A stretch of DNA of 64,000 nucleotides, taken from Bisporella sp. PMI_857 (Eukaryota; Ascomycota; Leotiomycetes; Helotiales; Helotiaceae). Shown piece after piece: positions 23,004-35,383 of the stretch. Made by a program: the position numbers and the translations under genes. The notes below the pieces were generated by a model, which was given only the letters and a program-made list of their open reading frames with translations, was not told where the DNA came from and did no database searches. The stretch covers positions 310,001-374,000 of the forward strand of contig JAJSPD010000017.1 in NCBI GenBank assembly GCA_021307315.1, given 5' to 3'. Every line of letters begins with the position of its first letter. Positions within the stretch are counted from its first letter, which is position 1.

Positions 23004-24476
23004 ATAACATCTCGGTTGTTGAATGCCTATCCAAATTCAATGTTGAATGTCTATCCAATTCTAGATGTTAAATTCTATCCATTCACAGATTCCTGTCCCA
23101 ACATGAACCCTTCATTTTATTGGTTTGTGTTGAGACGATCCATCCGTAAGTGTTCACAACCCACTGGTAAAATTTTGTCCATCTGTCTTCTCAGTCTTTA
23201 GTCACCTCCTTCCTCACCTCATCGCTAAGACAGCTATTCTAAATGCTCCATTTAGCTAGTATTCGTTAGCCTAGGAGTGATATCTTATATGCCGTTTCAG
23301 AACCAAGCATTGAGCGTATTACTCTCACTGATTGGTTGGACAGCTCCCAAATTCTGAAAATATAGCACAGGCTTGCTTGCGGCTTGGGATCGTTTACCCA
23401 TTGATAGTCTGGCTGGGATGATAATTAACTTCGGCCCCTAAAACCATACGCCTCCCAAGCCAATTTCCTACACCATGTGCACCGCCTGGAAAGCGCTTCA
23501 GAAATTCAGAGTGCTTAATCGAAGATCCCGTGACATATCCCCGGCTGAAGACGTTCGTTATCTCACTGATAGTAATGTCATCCATGCAAACAGCAAAAAG
23601 CAGTACAGAAAATGCAAAGAAGCCGGGACTTGTTATGGGGCAGCAGTCTTAATGTAGATATTTTCTTACCTCCAAGCATCAGATAGAACTGTGTCAGGAG
23701 GAGGCATAAGGTCAGTTTGCTTTTGACATTGGGTTCAGACCATGAAGGTAGCGATGACCAGCTTCACACCCAGATCCATCATTGTGAATGCCGTAGTGGT
23801 TGTACCCATCCCAAGCTTTCAAGTTTTGGACTATTTCTTCTGCCTGCATTTCGAGGGAGGCCATCTCAGCACAGCCTTCGTAACCCCAACTACGTTCCTT
23901 TTTAAAAAGAGCATATCTTGCTATCCAGCACTCTTCCACTGAATCGAATGTTTTTTAGGAAGTGAAATGATAATGACGAGGTCATTCCTCGGGTTGTCGT
24001 GCTTAAAAGTATGTTATATCACAAGAAGTTGTGTCCAATTGGCAATGGTCCTAAGGACGAGGACTTCCTGCTTTGGTAACATTGAAAAAGGGATTGTCAG
24101 GTGGGTACAAAGACCGGGTGATGGGCTCGACAGCAACTCTGACCGTCTAATCTTACCCGGTTAGAAGGTAGGACTTAGGCGAGGATGCCCCTGGGAAACT
24201 GTTGTCGTCCGCGACTTCCTCTCAGTAAATACAATGCTCTATCGCAGCGCTTAATGTTGAGGATTTAAGGCAGGTACGAATGAATGGAGGCAGGCACTGC
24301 CAGACAGATCATGTTGGCCTTAAATTTTAGTATCATGCTCCAAATCATTCATAGTAAGTCTACAATTGCTTTGGTCATCTCCTTTGATGTAAGGACTTGA
24401 GATAGGCAGGACTTGATGTATCCTTGAGCTTTACTTGAGCGCTTTCTTCACAAGTCAAGACTTTTACCTAGCTGTC
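23004..24476. other. Intergenic with possible exon relics on the minus strand
   Basis: No complete gene can be built. Two minus-strand frames, 23712-23939 (SWGYEGCAEMASLEMQAEE region) and 23394-23585, have protein-like composition and lie near splice-like GTAAG and CAG sites. They could be exons of a decayed gene of unknown family. I could not join them in a consistent frame. Confidence 0.3.
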
Positions 24477-26226
24477 ATGGCCGCCAACGTTCGAGACCTG
24501 GGTAGATATTCGGTCAAGGAGAAGGATCCCGAGGCGGCAGTCACGCCAGTGCCTGTAAACAATGACTTTGCTGCCGGGCATCCTTCGAGAGTCCTCAGGA
24601 AGCTTGAATACTATATCAGAAAGCTCGATTCATATGGCCTGGAAGCTCGTGGTATTGAGAGAGTCAAGAGCGAGGAACGGCAGCCGCAAAACTGGGTTGC
24701 CCTCAGTTTGCTTTGGTAATTGGGGTCGGCACCATCAAGTTGATAATAACTGACGACCTAGGTCATCCGCTGGCTTGACATTGAGTTCTTACTCAACCGG
24801 ATTCTTAGGGGTCAAAGTCTACAACCTGTCCTTTCCGCAGGCAGCGGGAATCATCTGGTCAGTTGGAGCACTTGGAGCAATGTGCTCAGCTTACATGGCA
24901 ATTTTCGGAAAGCGTAACGGCCTTAGAGCTCTTACAAGCTCACGATTCGCGTTTGGTTGGTACGGAGCGATGGTGATGGCTCTATTCAATGTCTTCACCG
25001 AGGTGTCCTATGGAATTATTGACTGTATTCTGGGCGGCCAGGCTCTGCGGACCGTGAGCAAAGGGAAATTGCCGCTTCCTGTTGGAATTATTGTCATTAG
25101 GTATGAAAACTTGCTTTAGAGTATTAAGACTACAGGTTCATTTGGTCCAGGGCTAACTTTTTCGAAGCGCCATCTCCTGGATTATTGCGACTGGAGGCTA
25201 CAAGTTCATCCACGCCTACTCAAGATTTGCCTTCATAGTTCCTATGATATCGTTCATTGCTATGTATGCCGTTTTCGGGGCTGAGTTTACAAGTTCTCCT
25301 GTACCTGTTCCAGACAATTCTGAAGCCCATGCCGGGAGGGTGTTGTCCTATATTGCCATCATCTTCGGTAGCTACGCAGGCTGGACTCCAGTGTCAGGCG
25401 ACTACTACATCTACTTCCCTGAAAATACTCCAGACTGGAAAGTTTTCTGCATGTCATTCCTTGGCATATGGGTCATTCCCAGCTTTGCAACGACCTGTGG
25501 TGCCGCCTTTGCCTCCACGACTCTTTACAAAGCCGAATGGGCAGCTGCATATACTGGGTCAGACACCGACTTGTAGGTTTCCAACTTTAAGATTATGCTA
25601 TCCTAACATGACGGTAGTATTGGTCAAGCCCTTAATGGTCTCGGAAATGCTCGTTATTTCTTCATCTTCCTTCTCGGTTGGTCGTTGATCTCTAACAACA
25701 TATTCAATCTCTACAGCATTGGTCTTTCCGCTCAACTGTTCGGAAAACAGGCCATTAAGGTTCCTCGATTCATTTGGACTCTGTGCGCCTCGATCCTTAT
25801 CACCATTTTGTCTATTGTTGGCAGAAACTCTTTCAGTGCCGTGCTGCTTAACCTTCTTGCACTAATCGGATATTGGTCAATGATTTACTTCGGAATCTTT
25901 GGACTGGAATTTGCTTTAATACGGCCGAAGTTCGGCCTTGATCTCTCTGCATGGAACGATCGAACAAAATTGCCACCCGGTTACGCAGCTGGATTCGCCT
26001 TCGGCTTTGGTGCCATGGGGGCTGTACTAGGAATGAACCAAACCTGGTATCAAGGGTAGCTTTTCTATTCTCCTCATGGAAGCAAAGAGACTGATGACCG
26101 TGTAGCAAGATTGGTGCCCATATTGGTGAATGGGGTGGAGATCTTGGAATTGAGCTCGGATTCGGCTTCGCGATTGTAACGTATCCTTTTCTGAGATATG
26201 TTGAGTTCAAGAAGTTCGGACGCTGA
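24477..26226 (+). CDS. NCS1 purine-cytosine permease (FCY2-like)
   Basis: A plasma-membrane nucleobase:proton symporter, 513 residues. Five exons, 24477-24715, 24762-25100, 25168-25572, 25618-26055 and 26106-26226, have introns of 46, 67, 45 and 50 nt, all phase-consistent. The ATG at 24477 follows a TTG-started frame and begins MAANVRDLGRYSVKEKD. Family marks include the pre-helix GIERVKSEERQPQNW, the first helices with FLGVKVYNLSFPQAA, a TSRFAFGWYGA block and GSYAGWTPVSGDYYIYFPENTP; this matches the fungal purine-cytosine permease branch rather than the allantoin/uracil branch. About 12 membrane helices fit the length. Relatives import adenine, guanine, hypoxanthine and cytosine. No nucleobase-metabolism gene is adjacent. 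Confidence 0.9.
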
Positions 26227-26410
26227 CAAGTTTTCCTGGTTTCCATGATTTCAAACCTGATCTTCCGCTGGCCAACTACTAGTTTATTAAATGCTGGACC
26301 TTCTGCCGTTCCAGTCTTAGCAATAATGCGTACTTGCTTTGTAAATATTGAAACTGCGTTGAGCTATATCTGAAGTTTGCTGGTCTCCGAAGCTGCTCTC
26401 CCCATCACAT

Positions 26411-27600
26411 TTACGGCCCAATTGATGCCCTTGTCTGATCTACCCAGTTTTTTCCAATCGATCTGTGCAGATCCTTCATAAGCACCAAAGCCTCTCTAGT
26501 GCCTTTCAGCGTCTCCTCGAGCTCAATTATTGTGACTGTTGTGTTTGAGCGCATGAGGCGATTAAAAGCTGGTGTTACGTCTCTTCCCGAGGCAGCTATT
26601 ATAAGAGACAGCATCGTGATTTTGAGAGAATGAGTTATACAAGTTCAATGAGTGCATTCGCGCGATCTTCAAGGTGTTCAGTAGTCAGATTCAAGTGGGC
26701 TGAACTGCACACGAGTAGTTGAATTTGAGGCTTAGAGAGCTATCCTCTTCTCCTAGGAGAAGATTGTTAGTTCACGGCTAAGCTATTGAAATTTGCCTAC
26801 CGATGTGATTGTTGTTTTCTTGTTTCCATTGTCCAGTAACACGTTATTCAAGAGCCTTTGGCGATAGATCATCTGTGCTAATGAGGGTGTAGATTGTGGA
26901 AAAAAGGCGTGACTGCGCCTTGATTATCTGATCCCACGGGTCAACAGAGCTCAATCCATAATTCTGCAAGTGATTCTGGCTGACTATGAGAGGTCGCCTG
27001 GTTCCGACAGAAAACCTATAGAACGATACGTTTCCTCCACATCATCAGAAAACAAGGAGGTATTCACTGTAAATGAGTTGGAGAGAAGAGATTTCTATGT
27101 TCTTATTGTTCTCTCCTGTTTCTCGTCTAGTGAGGGTATACTCCCATGAAATTTGGATGCCTAGTATCACGCCATGCCACTCACCATCCAACTATCGATA
27201 AATCTGCTGAACTTGAGAGGAACGAAGTCCTACACTGCTATCATTAAGAAAGCCTGTGCGCTCTCAATCAGAAGTGGGCTACGGAGAACTGTTTTCGAGG
27301 CCAATTCTTCCACGGGAGTAAATAATCCCTCGAGGATCTTGGAACCACATGACGATTGAATGGTATAAAGTCCCGTCCATAAGCAAGTGGGGAAGAGTAA
27401 TGGTGACTCGTGCCGTTTCCTCCAAGGGTCGAAGTCCAAGCCCTGTCACCAACAAGCCCTTGATTTCTGCAAGATCCTGCTCTATAGTGGAGAGTCTGAA
27501 AAATTCAGCGTTAATCCAATGGAATATGCCGTGTAAATGCCTCCTGCTGAATTATATGAGTAGAGCTTTCTGTTGGACATGAATTTGAGCACCAGTATTT
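26411..27600 (-). pseudogene. Probable relic of a fungal-specific transcription factor
   Basis: On the minus strand, 27439-27230 reads SPLLIESAQAFLMIAV, then a TAG, and continues in the same frame with DFVPLKFSRFIDSWMVSGMA before a TGA. The pattern of a short helix, a tryptophan-like stop position and a DSWxxSGMA segment recalls the middle homology region of Zn2Cys6 regulators. A second frame at 26614-26411 (ELEETLKGTREALVLMKDLHRSIG) could be its C-terminal remnant. No zinc cluster is found upstream. The family call rests on pattern memory and is weak. Confidence 0.3.
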
Positions 27601-28120
27601 CAGTCACGTGATGCAGAAACAGGAGGCAATGTTCCGACCAGCGATGCTCTGAGGACTGGTAAGCTGCACTTGCTTCTAATAAGATGTATTAACACGGGCT
27701 CCAAATTGATATTGATATTGTGACGCTTGCCTCAAACGATCACAACAACGACAAACCACTAGGCTTGGCAGCTCTCGCAACTGGTTCGCAGTCTCGGCAA
27801 TTTCCGCAGGAAACAGCCTTCCATCTCAGTGGTGGCATCCTGGATTGAGAACTGGCTGAGTTAGGATCGAATCTGTATGAAAGAATGGGTCAGTCGCTCT
27901 TTGACGTCAAATGCGGTGTTATAATTCCAATATGCAGCGACGGTTTACGTCTGTGGGCCTATCCCCACTTTTGGGGATTGATATACTAGTTAAGCATTTG
28001 GTAGGTCTGGGGTTACTAGCGGTATCAACGAGTTAAATTTAAGTAGATATTAACCATAATGATACACGGTCGAGTCTCTTTAGCATATCTGACTCTCATT
28101 AAAGCGGTAGCGAGTATACG

Positions 28121-29383
28121 ATGTCAACGACCAGTCTGGCCAAGCCTGATACCGTCGAGTTACGACTTAGACTTGGTGGAGAATATGTCACTCATCAGGT
28201 CTCTACGGCTCCGCCGAGGGAATGCACCACATCAGAGATTCCGCTGATAGACCTGACTAACATCGATGGTGATTTTTCCCAGCGCACAGAGATCGCAGAG
28301 GAAGTTCGCAATGCGGCTGAAAAATTGGGCTTCTTCTATATTAAGAACCATGGTATCAAGAAGGAGGTCATCGACAAAGCTTATGCTCAAGCTACCAGGT
28401 ATAATCGCATCCACATAATTTCAAGCAACTTTCTGCTAATTCAAGGTCAGATTGTTTAACCAGCCCTCAAGTTTGAAAGAACCCGCATCCAGAAGTCAGT
28501 CAAAATTTCTCAACAATGGCTGGAGTAGCCGAAGCAGTACCTTGATCAATCCTGGCGAAGGTCCGGATTTAAAAGAAGGAATCGGCTGGAGCTATTCATC
28601 CGAGTTTGATCCCTTATATAAAGATCACTACCTTGACCCTGAAGTCATTGCAGCTCGCAGCACAGACGAACCCCACATCTGGAATGCTACAGCTCATCTT
28701 GAAAATTTCAAGACCGACACCTTGACATACTGGAGATCCTGCATTACGCTTGCCAGAAAACTCCTCAAGATATTCGCCCTCTCGCTGTCTCTTTCTGAGG
28801 ATTACTTTGACGGCGTGACAGCTTTTCCTGGTGCGGACGGTGTATACAATTTCTATCCCGCTCTCACGCCTGAGCAACTCAAAAAGCCAACGCCAGATGT
28901 ATGGCTGGGTTCCCATACAGACTTCCAATGCTTTACGCTGCTGTGGCAAGACATGTCTGGCGGTCTACAGATTTTGAACCGCAGCTCGGAATGGGTGTGG
29001 GCGACACCTATCGAGGGGACGATCGTGGTGAACATCGCAGATTTCTTGTCCCGGCTCACGAATGACCGGTATAAGAGCACGATCCATCGAGCCTATAATC
29101 GGGGCCTGGAGAACAAGGATCGGATCAGCATGCCGTTCTTCTTTGGCTTCAACTATGATGCGAAATGCGCCGTATTGCCCAGTTGTGTGGACGACGAACA
29201 TCCAGCGAAGTACGATGCAATATCTTGTGGCGAGGTAAGTTGAACCTCGAAAACCTGTGACAGGTTCAAGCGTTGATTTGTTTTTAGTGGCGTGAGCTGA
29301 GATTCTCGACCTCAATAGAGGCGGCCAAGAAGATGAACTTAAGGTTTGAAGAAGTATCTCAACAAGCATTACGAGATTCGTGA
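28121..29383 (+). CDS. 2-oxoglutarate/Fe(II)-dependent dioxygenase (isopenicillin N synthase-like)
   Basis: A soluble oxygenase of about 385 residues. Three exons, 28121-28398, 28451-29234 and 29288-29383, have introns of 52 and 53 nt. The N-terminal DIOX_N part has EIPLIDLTNIDGD and AAEKLGFFYIKNHGI. The jelly-roll core holds the iron ligands H248 and D250 (GSHTDFQCFTLLWQD) and H305 (STIHRAYN), plus the co-substrate arginine in DRISMPFFFGF (R317). All catalytic residues are present. The third exon is the least certain: read as chosen it ends RFEEVSQQALRDS. A different frame over 29345-29417 reads KKYLNKHYEIRDAAYQVFH, also protein-like, so the C-terminus may be mis-spliced or altered. The reaction (hydroxylation, desaturation or ring closure) cannot be deduced. 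Confidence 0.85.
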
Positions 29384-30586
29384 CGCAGCATATCAAGTCT
29401 TCCATCTGGGCCGAGTGTAAGAAAATGAGGTAATTAGTGGTAGAGTACTGTGTATAGAGTGGCAAACATAGCGCCAAGGAAATGGTTTCGGCTAAGCCCC
29501 TTTTCCAAGAGTGAAAGAGGAACCCGTTGAAATGTTGATTTAGATCTGATATATAGCAATGGGGTACTGTGATTTTCGGGTTCATGTTTGGAAAGAATAA
29601 TCGCCCTACGTATCCCAAAGAAGCATTTAATTTCTCTCGTTCTTGGGAGAGACCACATGCAAGAAATAATATTTCCCTTCAAAGCTTCAGAAACCTAGCT
29701 GTTATCTCAGAATTGATTATTAAATAAGTAACCAAGGCACTAGAGACCAATAGCCATGTCGTATCTTATAGAATATTGTCCCTCCAATCTTGCTTTCAAG
29801 CTGCTTACAATGTTTCGTCTCCTATGCAACAGCGAAAACCTGTTACAAAGACCAGAATTCTGACTACGAATTTCAGCGCATATAATTAGATTTATCTACC
29901 AATCGCCAGAAACCAACAAGGCTATACGGATTCAACAACATACAAGGAATGGGATGATCGCACAGCTATAGCTGCAACACCAATGCTTGTGCGTGCACAA
30001 ATTCAACAGCTGAAGGAAACTCCAGTTGTTGCACACTCTTAAGCCATTGAAGCTGTTTGAGGGGACAACGTTGATTCAACAATACATAATAATAAGTGAG
30101 AGGCAGGAACAAACTCGTGCTAATATATCCTTTACCAGGTCTTCAGGCTCTTCCCTGGGCTTTCAGAGCGCGCCAATACGCTTAATTTTCAATGCTTAAG
30201 TCTTGAAACACTAAAACACTAAACACTATCTACATACCCATTCCTTGAACCTAGGCGGGATAAACGAATATCTCATATTTCCTTAGACATTTAAACTATA
30301 TTTAATTCTATAGGTTACTAAGCTCTTGACATGGTGTAAAGACTATGAATCGTGGATTTTACACAGGGTAAAGAAGAAACGACTTTTGAATTGAATTCAT
30401 CGATCTATCTGTGTATCACCGCCCTGCCAGATCAAATTTCCAATTTCATCTCTTGCAAAGCTCATTCGCTATACCCTCGACATGCTAACATCACGTCATC
30501 GTCACGTTACTACTTAAACCCGCAAACTTCACATCTCGTCCATCCCAAGTTATGAACAAACAGAGCATGGAGATGAGAGCAACAAT
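29384..30586. other. Intergenic, no supported gene
   Basis: No gene is seen. This lies between the 3' ends of the convergent dioxygenase and het-C genes. The open frames at 28965-29682 (minus) are antisense to the dioxygenase or continue from it and show no domain. Confidence 0.5.
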
Positions 30587-33500
30587 TTACCAGCGGCGGC
30601 TCCCTTCATCATCGTCATCACGTCTGCCACCATAACCGCCTCGGCGCTCTTCGTTATCAAAGCCACCAGGAACGCCTTGGGCACCATACTCTTCACGGGG
30701 ATCCTCGCCTCCATATTCGCGGCGCTCTCCTCCATAGCCGCCTTCGCCTGTGGAAATTTTAGCAAATGCACTTAAGATTGTAGATATGATTTATGCGCTT
30801 ACGTCTCTCATCTCCCCTATAACCGCCTCCTCTACCACCGTACTCACCTTGCTCTTCACCATAACCACCTCCACGGCGTTCTTCTCCTCCATAACCGCCT
30901 CCGCCTATTGTAAAGTTAGTAAATGAGTATGAGATCTGAGACATTCATTTCGGCACTCACGTCTCTCGTCCCCTCCATAGCTACCACCGTAGCCGTGTTG
31001 ACCTCCACCATATTCGTTTCTATCTTCACCACCATAGCCACCTTCACGACGCTCCTCGCCCCCATAGCCACCTTGTCTACCTCCATAGGACTCTCGTTCT
31101 TCTTCACGTCGGCCACCGCCATATTCATTTCTGCTTCCACCATACTCGTTTCCGCCGCCGCCATATCGCTTCGGCTCATCATCATCCTCTTGAGAGTCGG
31201 AGTCAGCATGCTTCTTATACTTCTTCTCCTTATCATGCTTCTTCTTCTCCTTTTTCTCCTTCTTGTAATCATCAGAGTCGTTTGACTTACGGCGTCCTCC
31301 ATATTCGTTGCCACCACCATATCGCTTTGGTTCGTCGTCGTCTTCGGAATCCTTGTCAGCATGCTTCTTATATTTCTTTTTCTCTTCCTTATCATGCTTC
31401 TTTGACTTTTTGTATTCATCCGAATCGTTCGACTTACGACGTTCTTGGCGTCCACCATATTCATTGGAGCCGCCATAGCGCTTGGGCTCATCGTCGTCTT
31501 CTTCGGAGTCAAAGTCAGCATCTTTCTTCTTTTTCTTCTTATCTTCTTTCTCATGCTTCTTCTTTTCCTTTTTGTATTCGTCTGAGGCGTTTGACTTACG
31601 ACGTTCTTGGCGACCATACTGCTGAGTCTCAGAACTTCGTCCATAGCCGGAACTACTTTGCTCGTAGCTTGAGTACTCTGCCTTGTGTCCCCCACCTGAG
31701 TAGTGGGTCTCGGTAACTTCAGCTCGGCCGTATCTGTTACCACTCTGAGCAGTCTCAGTATATGACTGTTGGTAATTGCCGGAAGAAGTGTAGCCTTCGG
31801 AAGTCTTGGACTCCTTGTCGCCACCACCAAAAGAGCTCAAAAGGCCGCCGCCGATACCACCAGCGAGAGCACCGACAAGGCCTCCTAGAGCTCCACCTCC
31901 AGCGGCTTGCTCAGCAAACTTTCCAATCTTCTCCTCATGTCCAGAGAATACATTTCCACCGGATTTACCACCTTTCTTGATCTTTGCCATACCCAGTGGT
32001 TTTCCACATCCGTGTCCTTTGTCATGAACGCCTTCCTTGTGGTTCTCTCCGTTCTTGACGCCGTTTCTAGAAAGCTTTTGTCGCAACTCTTGTTGGTAGC
32101 GTTGGTCCTGCTCGTTCCACCATGTCTCGACAGTACGGAACATGATTTGTCGACCGTCTGAGGCACCGTCCTCTCCCAACTCTCGTTGAGCAGGGTGATG
32201 GAAGACACCGTTGATAATACGAGTGATGGTTCTATCAACATCCACACTCTCGTCGTCCCATGCTGCGATGAGTTGTGGGACGGTCCATTTGACGACGGCA
32301 GACGCAATCCTACCCGCAGGCTCATTGAGGACCTATATTTGATTAGATACTGAAAAGCTGATTCTACAGAGCGAACTTACGTTAGAGAAATGATCCTTGG
32401 ACAGCATAGAGTGAGTGGGATCAGTGCAGTCGTCATGGTTCCACACAATCAATTGCTTATCCTCTGAACTTTTGATGACGGTAGAAGAGCCAGTGCTCAA
32501 CTCTTCTTTGATCTGCGCGATGATTGGAAGAACAAACGGTGCAAGCAAGCTAAAGCAAAACTTGGTAATTTCCTCCTGGAACTGCTCTAGCAACTCTGGA
32601 AGGAGCGGGATTGACTCGATAGCCTCAGTAATTGAGAGCATTACCTCATCGTGCCATTCAATGATGGGATAGATTTGCCTCACAAGGTCTTGAGCTTGGA
32701 GAGTGAATTCCTCTGGCTCAAGAGGAGAGATTCGGACCTGGTTCATTTGACCAGCAGTAGCATTTGCTTCAACCTCATCAGCTTTCCCCGCTTCATCCTT
32801 GCCGCCAAATATTCCATCAGGGATCTTGCTCAAGAGTTCCTTCAAGGCGCTCTTGTCGGCACGGGCGCTTTGCTGCATAGTGCCTTCGAGTTCCTCAATC
32901 TCAGACTGGGTAGCTTTGTCGGAGATTTCGCCACAAACTGAGTGCAAGAAATCAACACCACCAAATGTTCCTGTAACAAGGGGATATACGGCACCACGGG
33001 CGCCCCGGAGGCGGATCTGGGTGTTACGGCCAACATGGGGAAAGATATCTCTTTCGCCCATTTCGATTAATGCAAGCTCAGTAAAGTTACTGTGAGCAGA
33101 GTAATCTAAATACATTAGTATAAAGACAAAACTATTGCGAGGACTGTCCAACCTTCCAAGCAGTGAAGTCCGGTTCCCAACAAACGGAGCGCCTCATAAA
33201 GCTCATCCTTGTTATTCGTGCGTGCATAAGATCTGCCGAGTTGGATACTCCTGCCAAAGAGGTTTCTCAAATGCTTTGCGGATGTCATGATTCCTACACG
33301 CTCATTCGCAATATAATTCTTCAAGCCAGTCTCCTCATCAATACCAAGTTCGGTGCCCTCATCCACGGGGCCACGGAGTCTGCGATCATATTGTGTGGCA
33401 TCTATGTTATCGGCGTAATCTTTAGGGTTATCGATGTGGTCTTCAGGACGGTAGCAGCCAAGACGTTCTGTGGTGACTTCGAATTCCTTGGTACCAAATC

Positions 33501-33941
33501 CGAAAGTCATGAATCCAAGCACCCAAAGTAGAATGCGGATGGCCTCAGCAGAAACAGACTTAACAGTACCGACATCGATAGCTTGTGCTAGATTGGAAGG
33601 TTAGCTTAGCTTTCAATGGCGGTGGGGTACGCACAATAGTCTCTGAGCCAGTTTCCAAAATAAACCCGGGCTACATTCATCTTATCAAACTTCTTTCCTC
33701 CTGCAGCTCTTGACATAAGAAGAGTGAGAAGGGTGTCTTCAATATCGCCATGACGCCCTGGATTGTTGTTAGCAAGTGGTTGTGACGATAGAGAGGGGTT
33801 CTGACAGTTTGAGCCCTCGATCTTGGATATGGAAGCAATGTTTCCAGCACCAAAGGCATGAGCTGGTCTCGCCAGCAACAAGACGATGGCAATGGTGAGC
33901 ACCACATTAGAGGTGCTAAAGGTAGGCATCGTGAGATTCAT
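30587..33941 (-). CDS. het-C: Heterokaryon incompatibility protein HET-C
   Basis: HET-C is a secreted or wall-associated fungal protein; in Neurospora its alleles trigger heterokaryon incompatibility. Seven exons, 33941-33806, 33757-33635, 33587-33153, 33105-32381, 32332-30961, 30904-30803 and 30747-30587, have introns of 47-56 nt and sum to 1017 residues without a stop. The first intron has an unusual donor, GTCAGA, but is needed to give SNWRHGDIEDTLL. A signal peptide (VVLTIAIVLLLARPAHAF) is followed by the conserved Het-C block: FGNWLRDYSQAIDVG, LGFMTFGFGTKEFE, GLHCLEDYSAHSNF and ALIEMGERDIFPHVG. After about residue 600 the protein is low-complexity. It has three imperfect ~53-residue repeats of Lys/Asp/Glu-rich sequence ending EPKRYGG, then many Gly-Tyr-Gly/Glu-Arg-Arg repeats through the last exons. 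It is considerably longer than a minimal HET-C because of this tail. Confidence 0.93.
31150..31625 (-). repeat. Three tandem ~53-residue coding repeats in het-C
   Basis: Three consecutive units each contain RRKSN(A/D)SD(E/D)YKK, a lysine-rich run, an AD-x-DS acidic run, and DDDEPKRYGG followed by NEYGG. They differ by small insertions, as expected from unequal exchange or slippage. Confidence 0.8.
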
Positions 33942-35383
33942 TCAAGTGTAATTAATGGAATTTTGTTGGTGTTGAAGCTATTCAACTCCGATGGGCGATG
34001 TTCTTGGAAAGGAGGGGGAGGGGTTCTGACAACAGCTTGTTTCAGTGTGCTTTGGCGGGGGGAGGGAGGGAAGAGATTGGCGCCAAGGATCAGCAGGTGG
34101 TGATGCAATGAGGAGCTTGTTGACCAATGAATTGGTTCCATTGACAAAACCGAGAAATGTGTGTCAGATCCCCCTGTCCAGCTGAGTTTAGAGGTCCCAA
34201 TATCCCTATAATGAAAAGGAAGCACTCAGCAAATAGAAATGACAGACCTTTTGCACTCGGCGGATCAACCAGAGTCGAAGACAAGAATTTCAAGCTGCAG
34301 TTTATTATATTGTTTACGTGTGTAACCTTGAGGGCGAAGGCACTTATCCTTGAAGATGAGCTGTCGGAAAACGTTGTGTGCGTGTGTAGGAAACTTTGCA
34401 ACCCTCTCCAAGGCAATCAATTAATCATCATACGATTTGAAAGTGAATTTAATGAGCTAGATGATCACGCTTCCTGGAAATGAACATGGAGCTGCGCGTC
34501 GTAGAAGCTCTCAGGCTGTGCCTGCCCAATTGTAGATCGTGCAAGAGAAGTCAGAGGTCGAGCTCAGGACAGAAAATTTACCAGGTGTGAGGACGTGTTA
34601 TCTAGTTCTGTACAGCCAGTGTTGAAGTTGGTAGTGCTATTTTCAGTTGGGCGGATATTGTGTCACGCTGTGATATTCAGAAGCATAGCGATGACGGCAA
34701 GGTATATGGGGATGGTTAGCTTGCGCCGGCGGTAACGCGCAAAGATAGCATTGGACTGCTGCTCGACTAGCAGGGTCTTGGTAGAAAAAATGACCTGTAA
34801 TGGGGTTTGAGGCCCTAAGGTAGTGATTGCTCTAGCTGTTAAGAATGAACCTAGGGACACGCTGTGTTGAGCGACAGGGGCAGTGGCTCTCTCTTGGGTG
34901 GTAATTCTAGTACCAGCCAGTAGCCCTGTACCATCCAACAAGGAAGCCAAACGGAGTTAGGGTAAATTCAGGAGCATAAGCCTACAATCTTGGTGTATTT
35001 TACAGGCTTGTCGGAATAGCGAGAAAGCCGTAATACGAGTTTTACATGGCTCAAGGCTCGTACCAAAGTGCTCTCTGCTACAAAATGGCGCAGTGCAAAG
35101 TAGCAAAGGATAATGGGCTACCTGTATTCAATGTAGCAATTCCGCTGGTGCACTGAGCATAGGCTTGTACGCTATATTCTACACGGTACTGTGAGGCAAA
35201 CAGTGGGCGTCCCAGCCTTCGCCTTTTCGGTTTTCCGCGCTTCGGCTATGGCGCCTCGCCTCATAAAGTCAACGCTGCCCACCTTCACCCCCAGTCCCCC
35301 AAAACTGAACTTTTCGGGGCCTCTCTCAGCGTCAACCACTACCACGTCCAGCGCATCAACAACACCATTTTAAACCAAACAGA
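33942..35383. other. Divergent intergenic region between het-C and the HMG-box gene
   Basis: No gene is seen in about 1.4 kb. It separates the divergent starts at 33941 (minus) and 35384 (plus) and should hold both promoters. Short frames at 34157-34483 and 34663-34950 have no recognisable content. Confidence 0.5.

Noticed and set aside
28965..29618. 217-codon minus-strand open frame
   Set aside because: It is antisense to the catalytic exon of the dioxygenase, which has full motif support; the antisense translation shows no domain.
31150..31625. CRISPR-like or satellite repeat array
   Set aside because: The repeats are in-frame coding units of het-C without unique spacers.
30923..31830. 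Long plus-strand and alternative minus-strand frames over the het-C tail
   Set aside because: They are shadows of the repetitive het-C coding sequence; low-complexity repeats keep other frames open.
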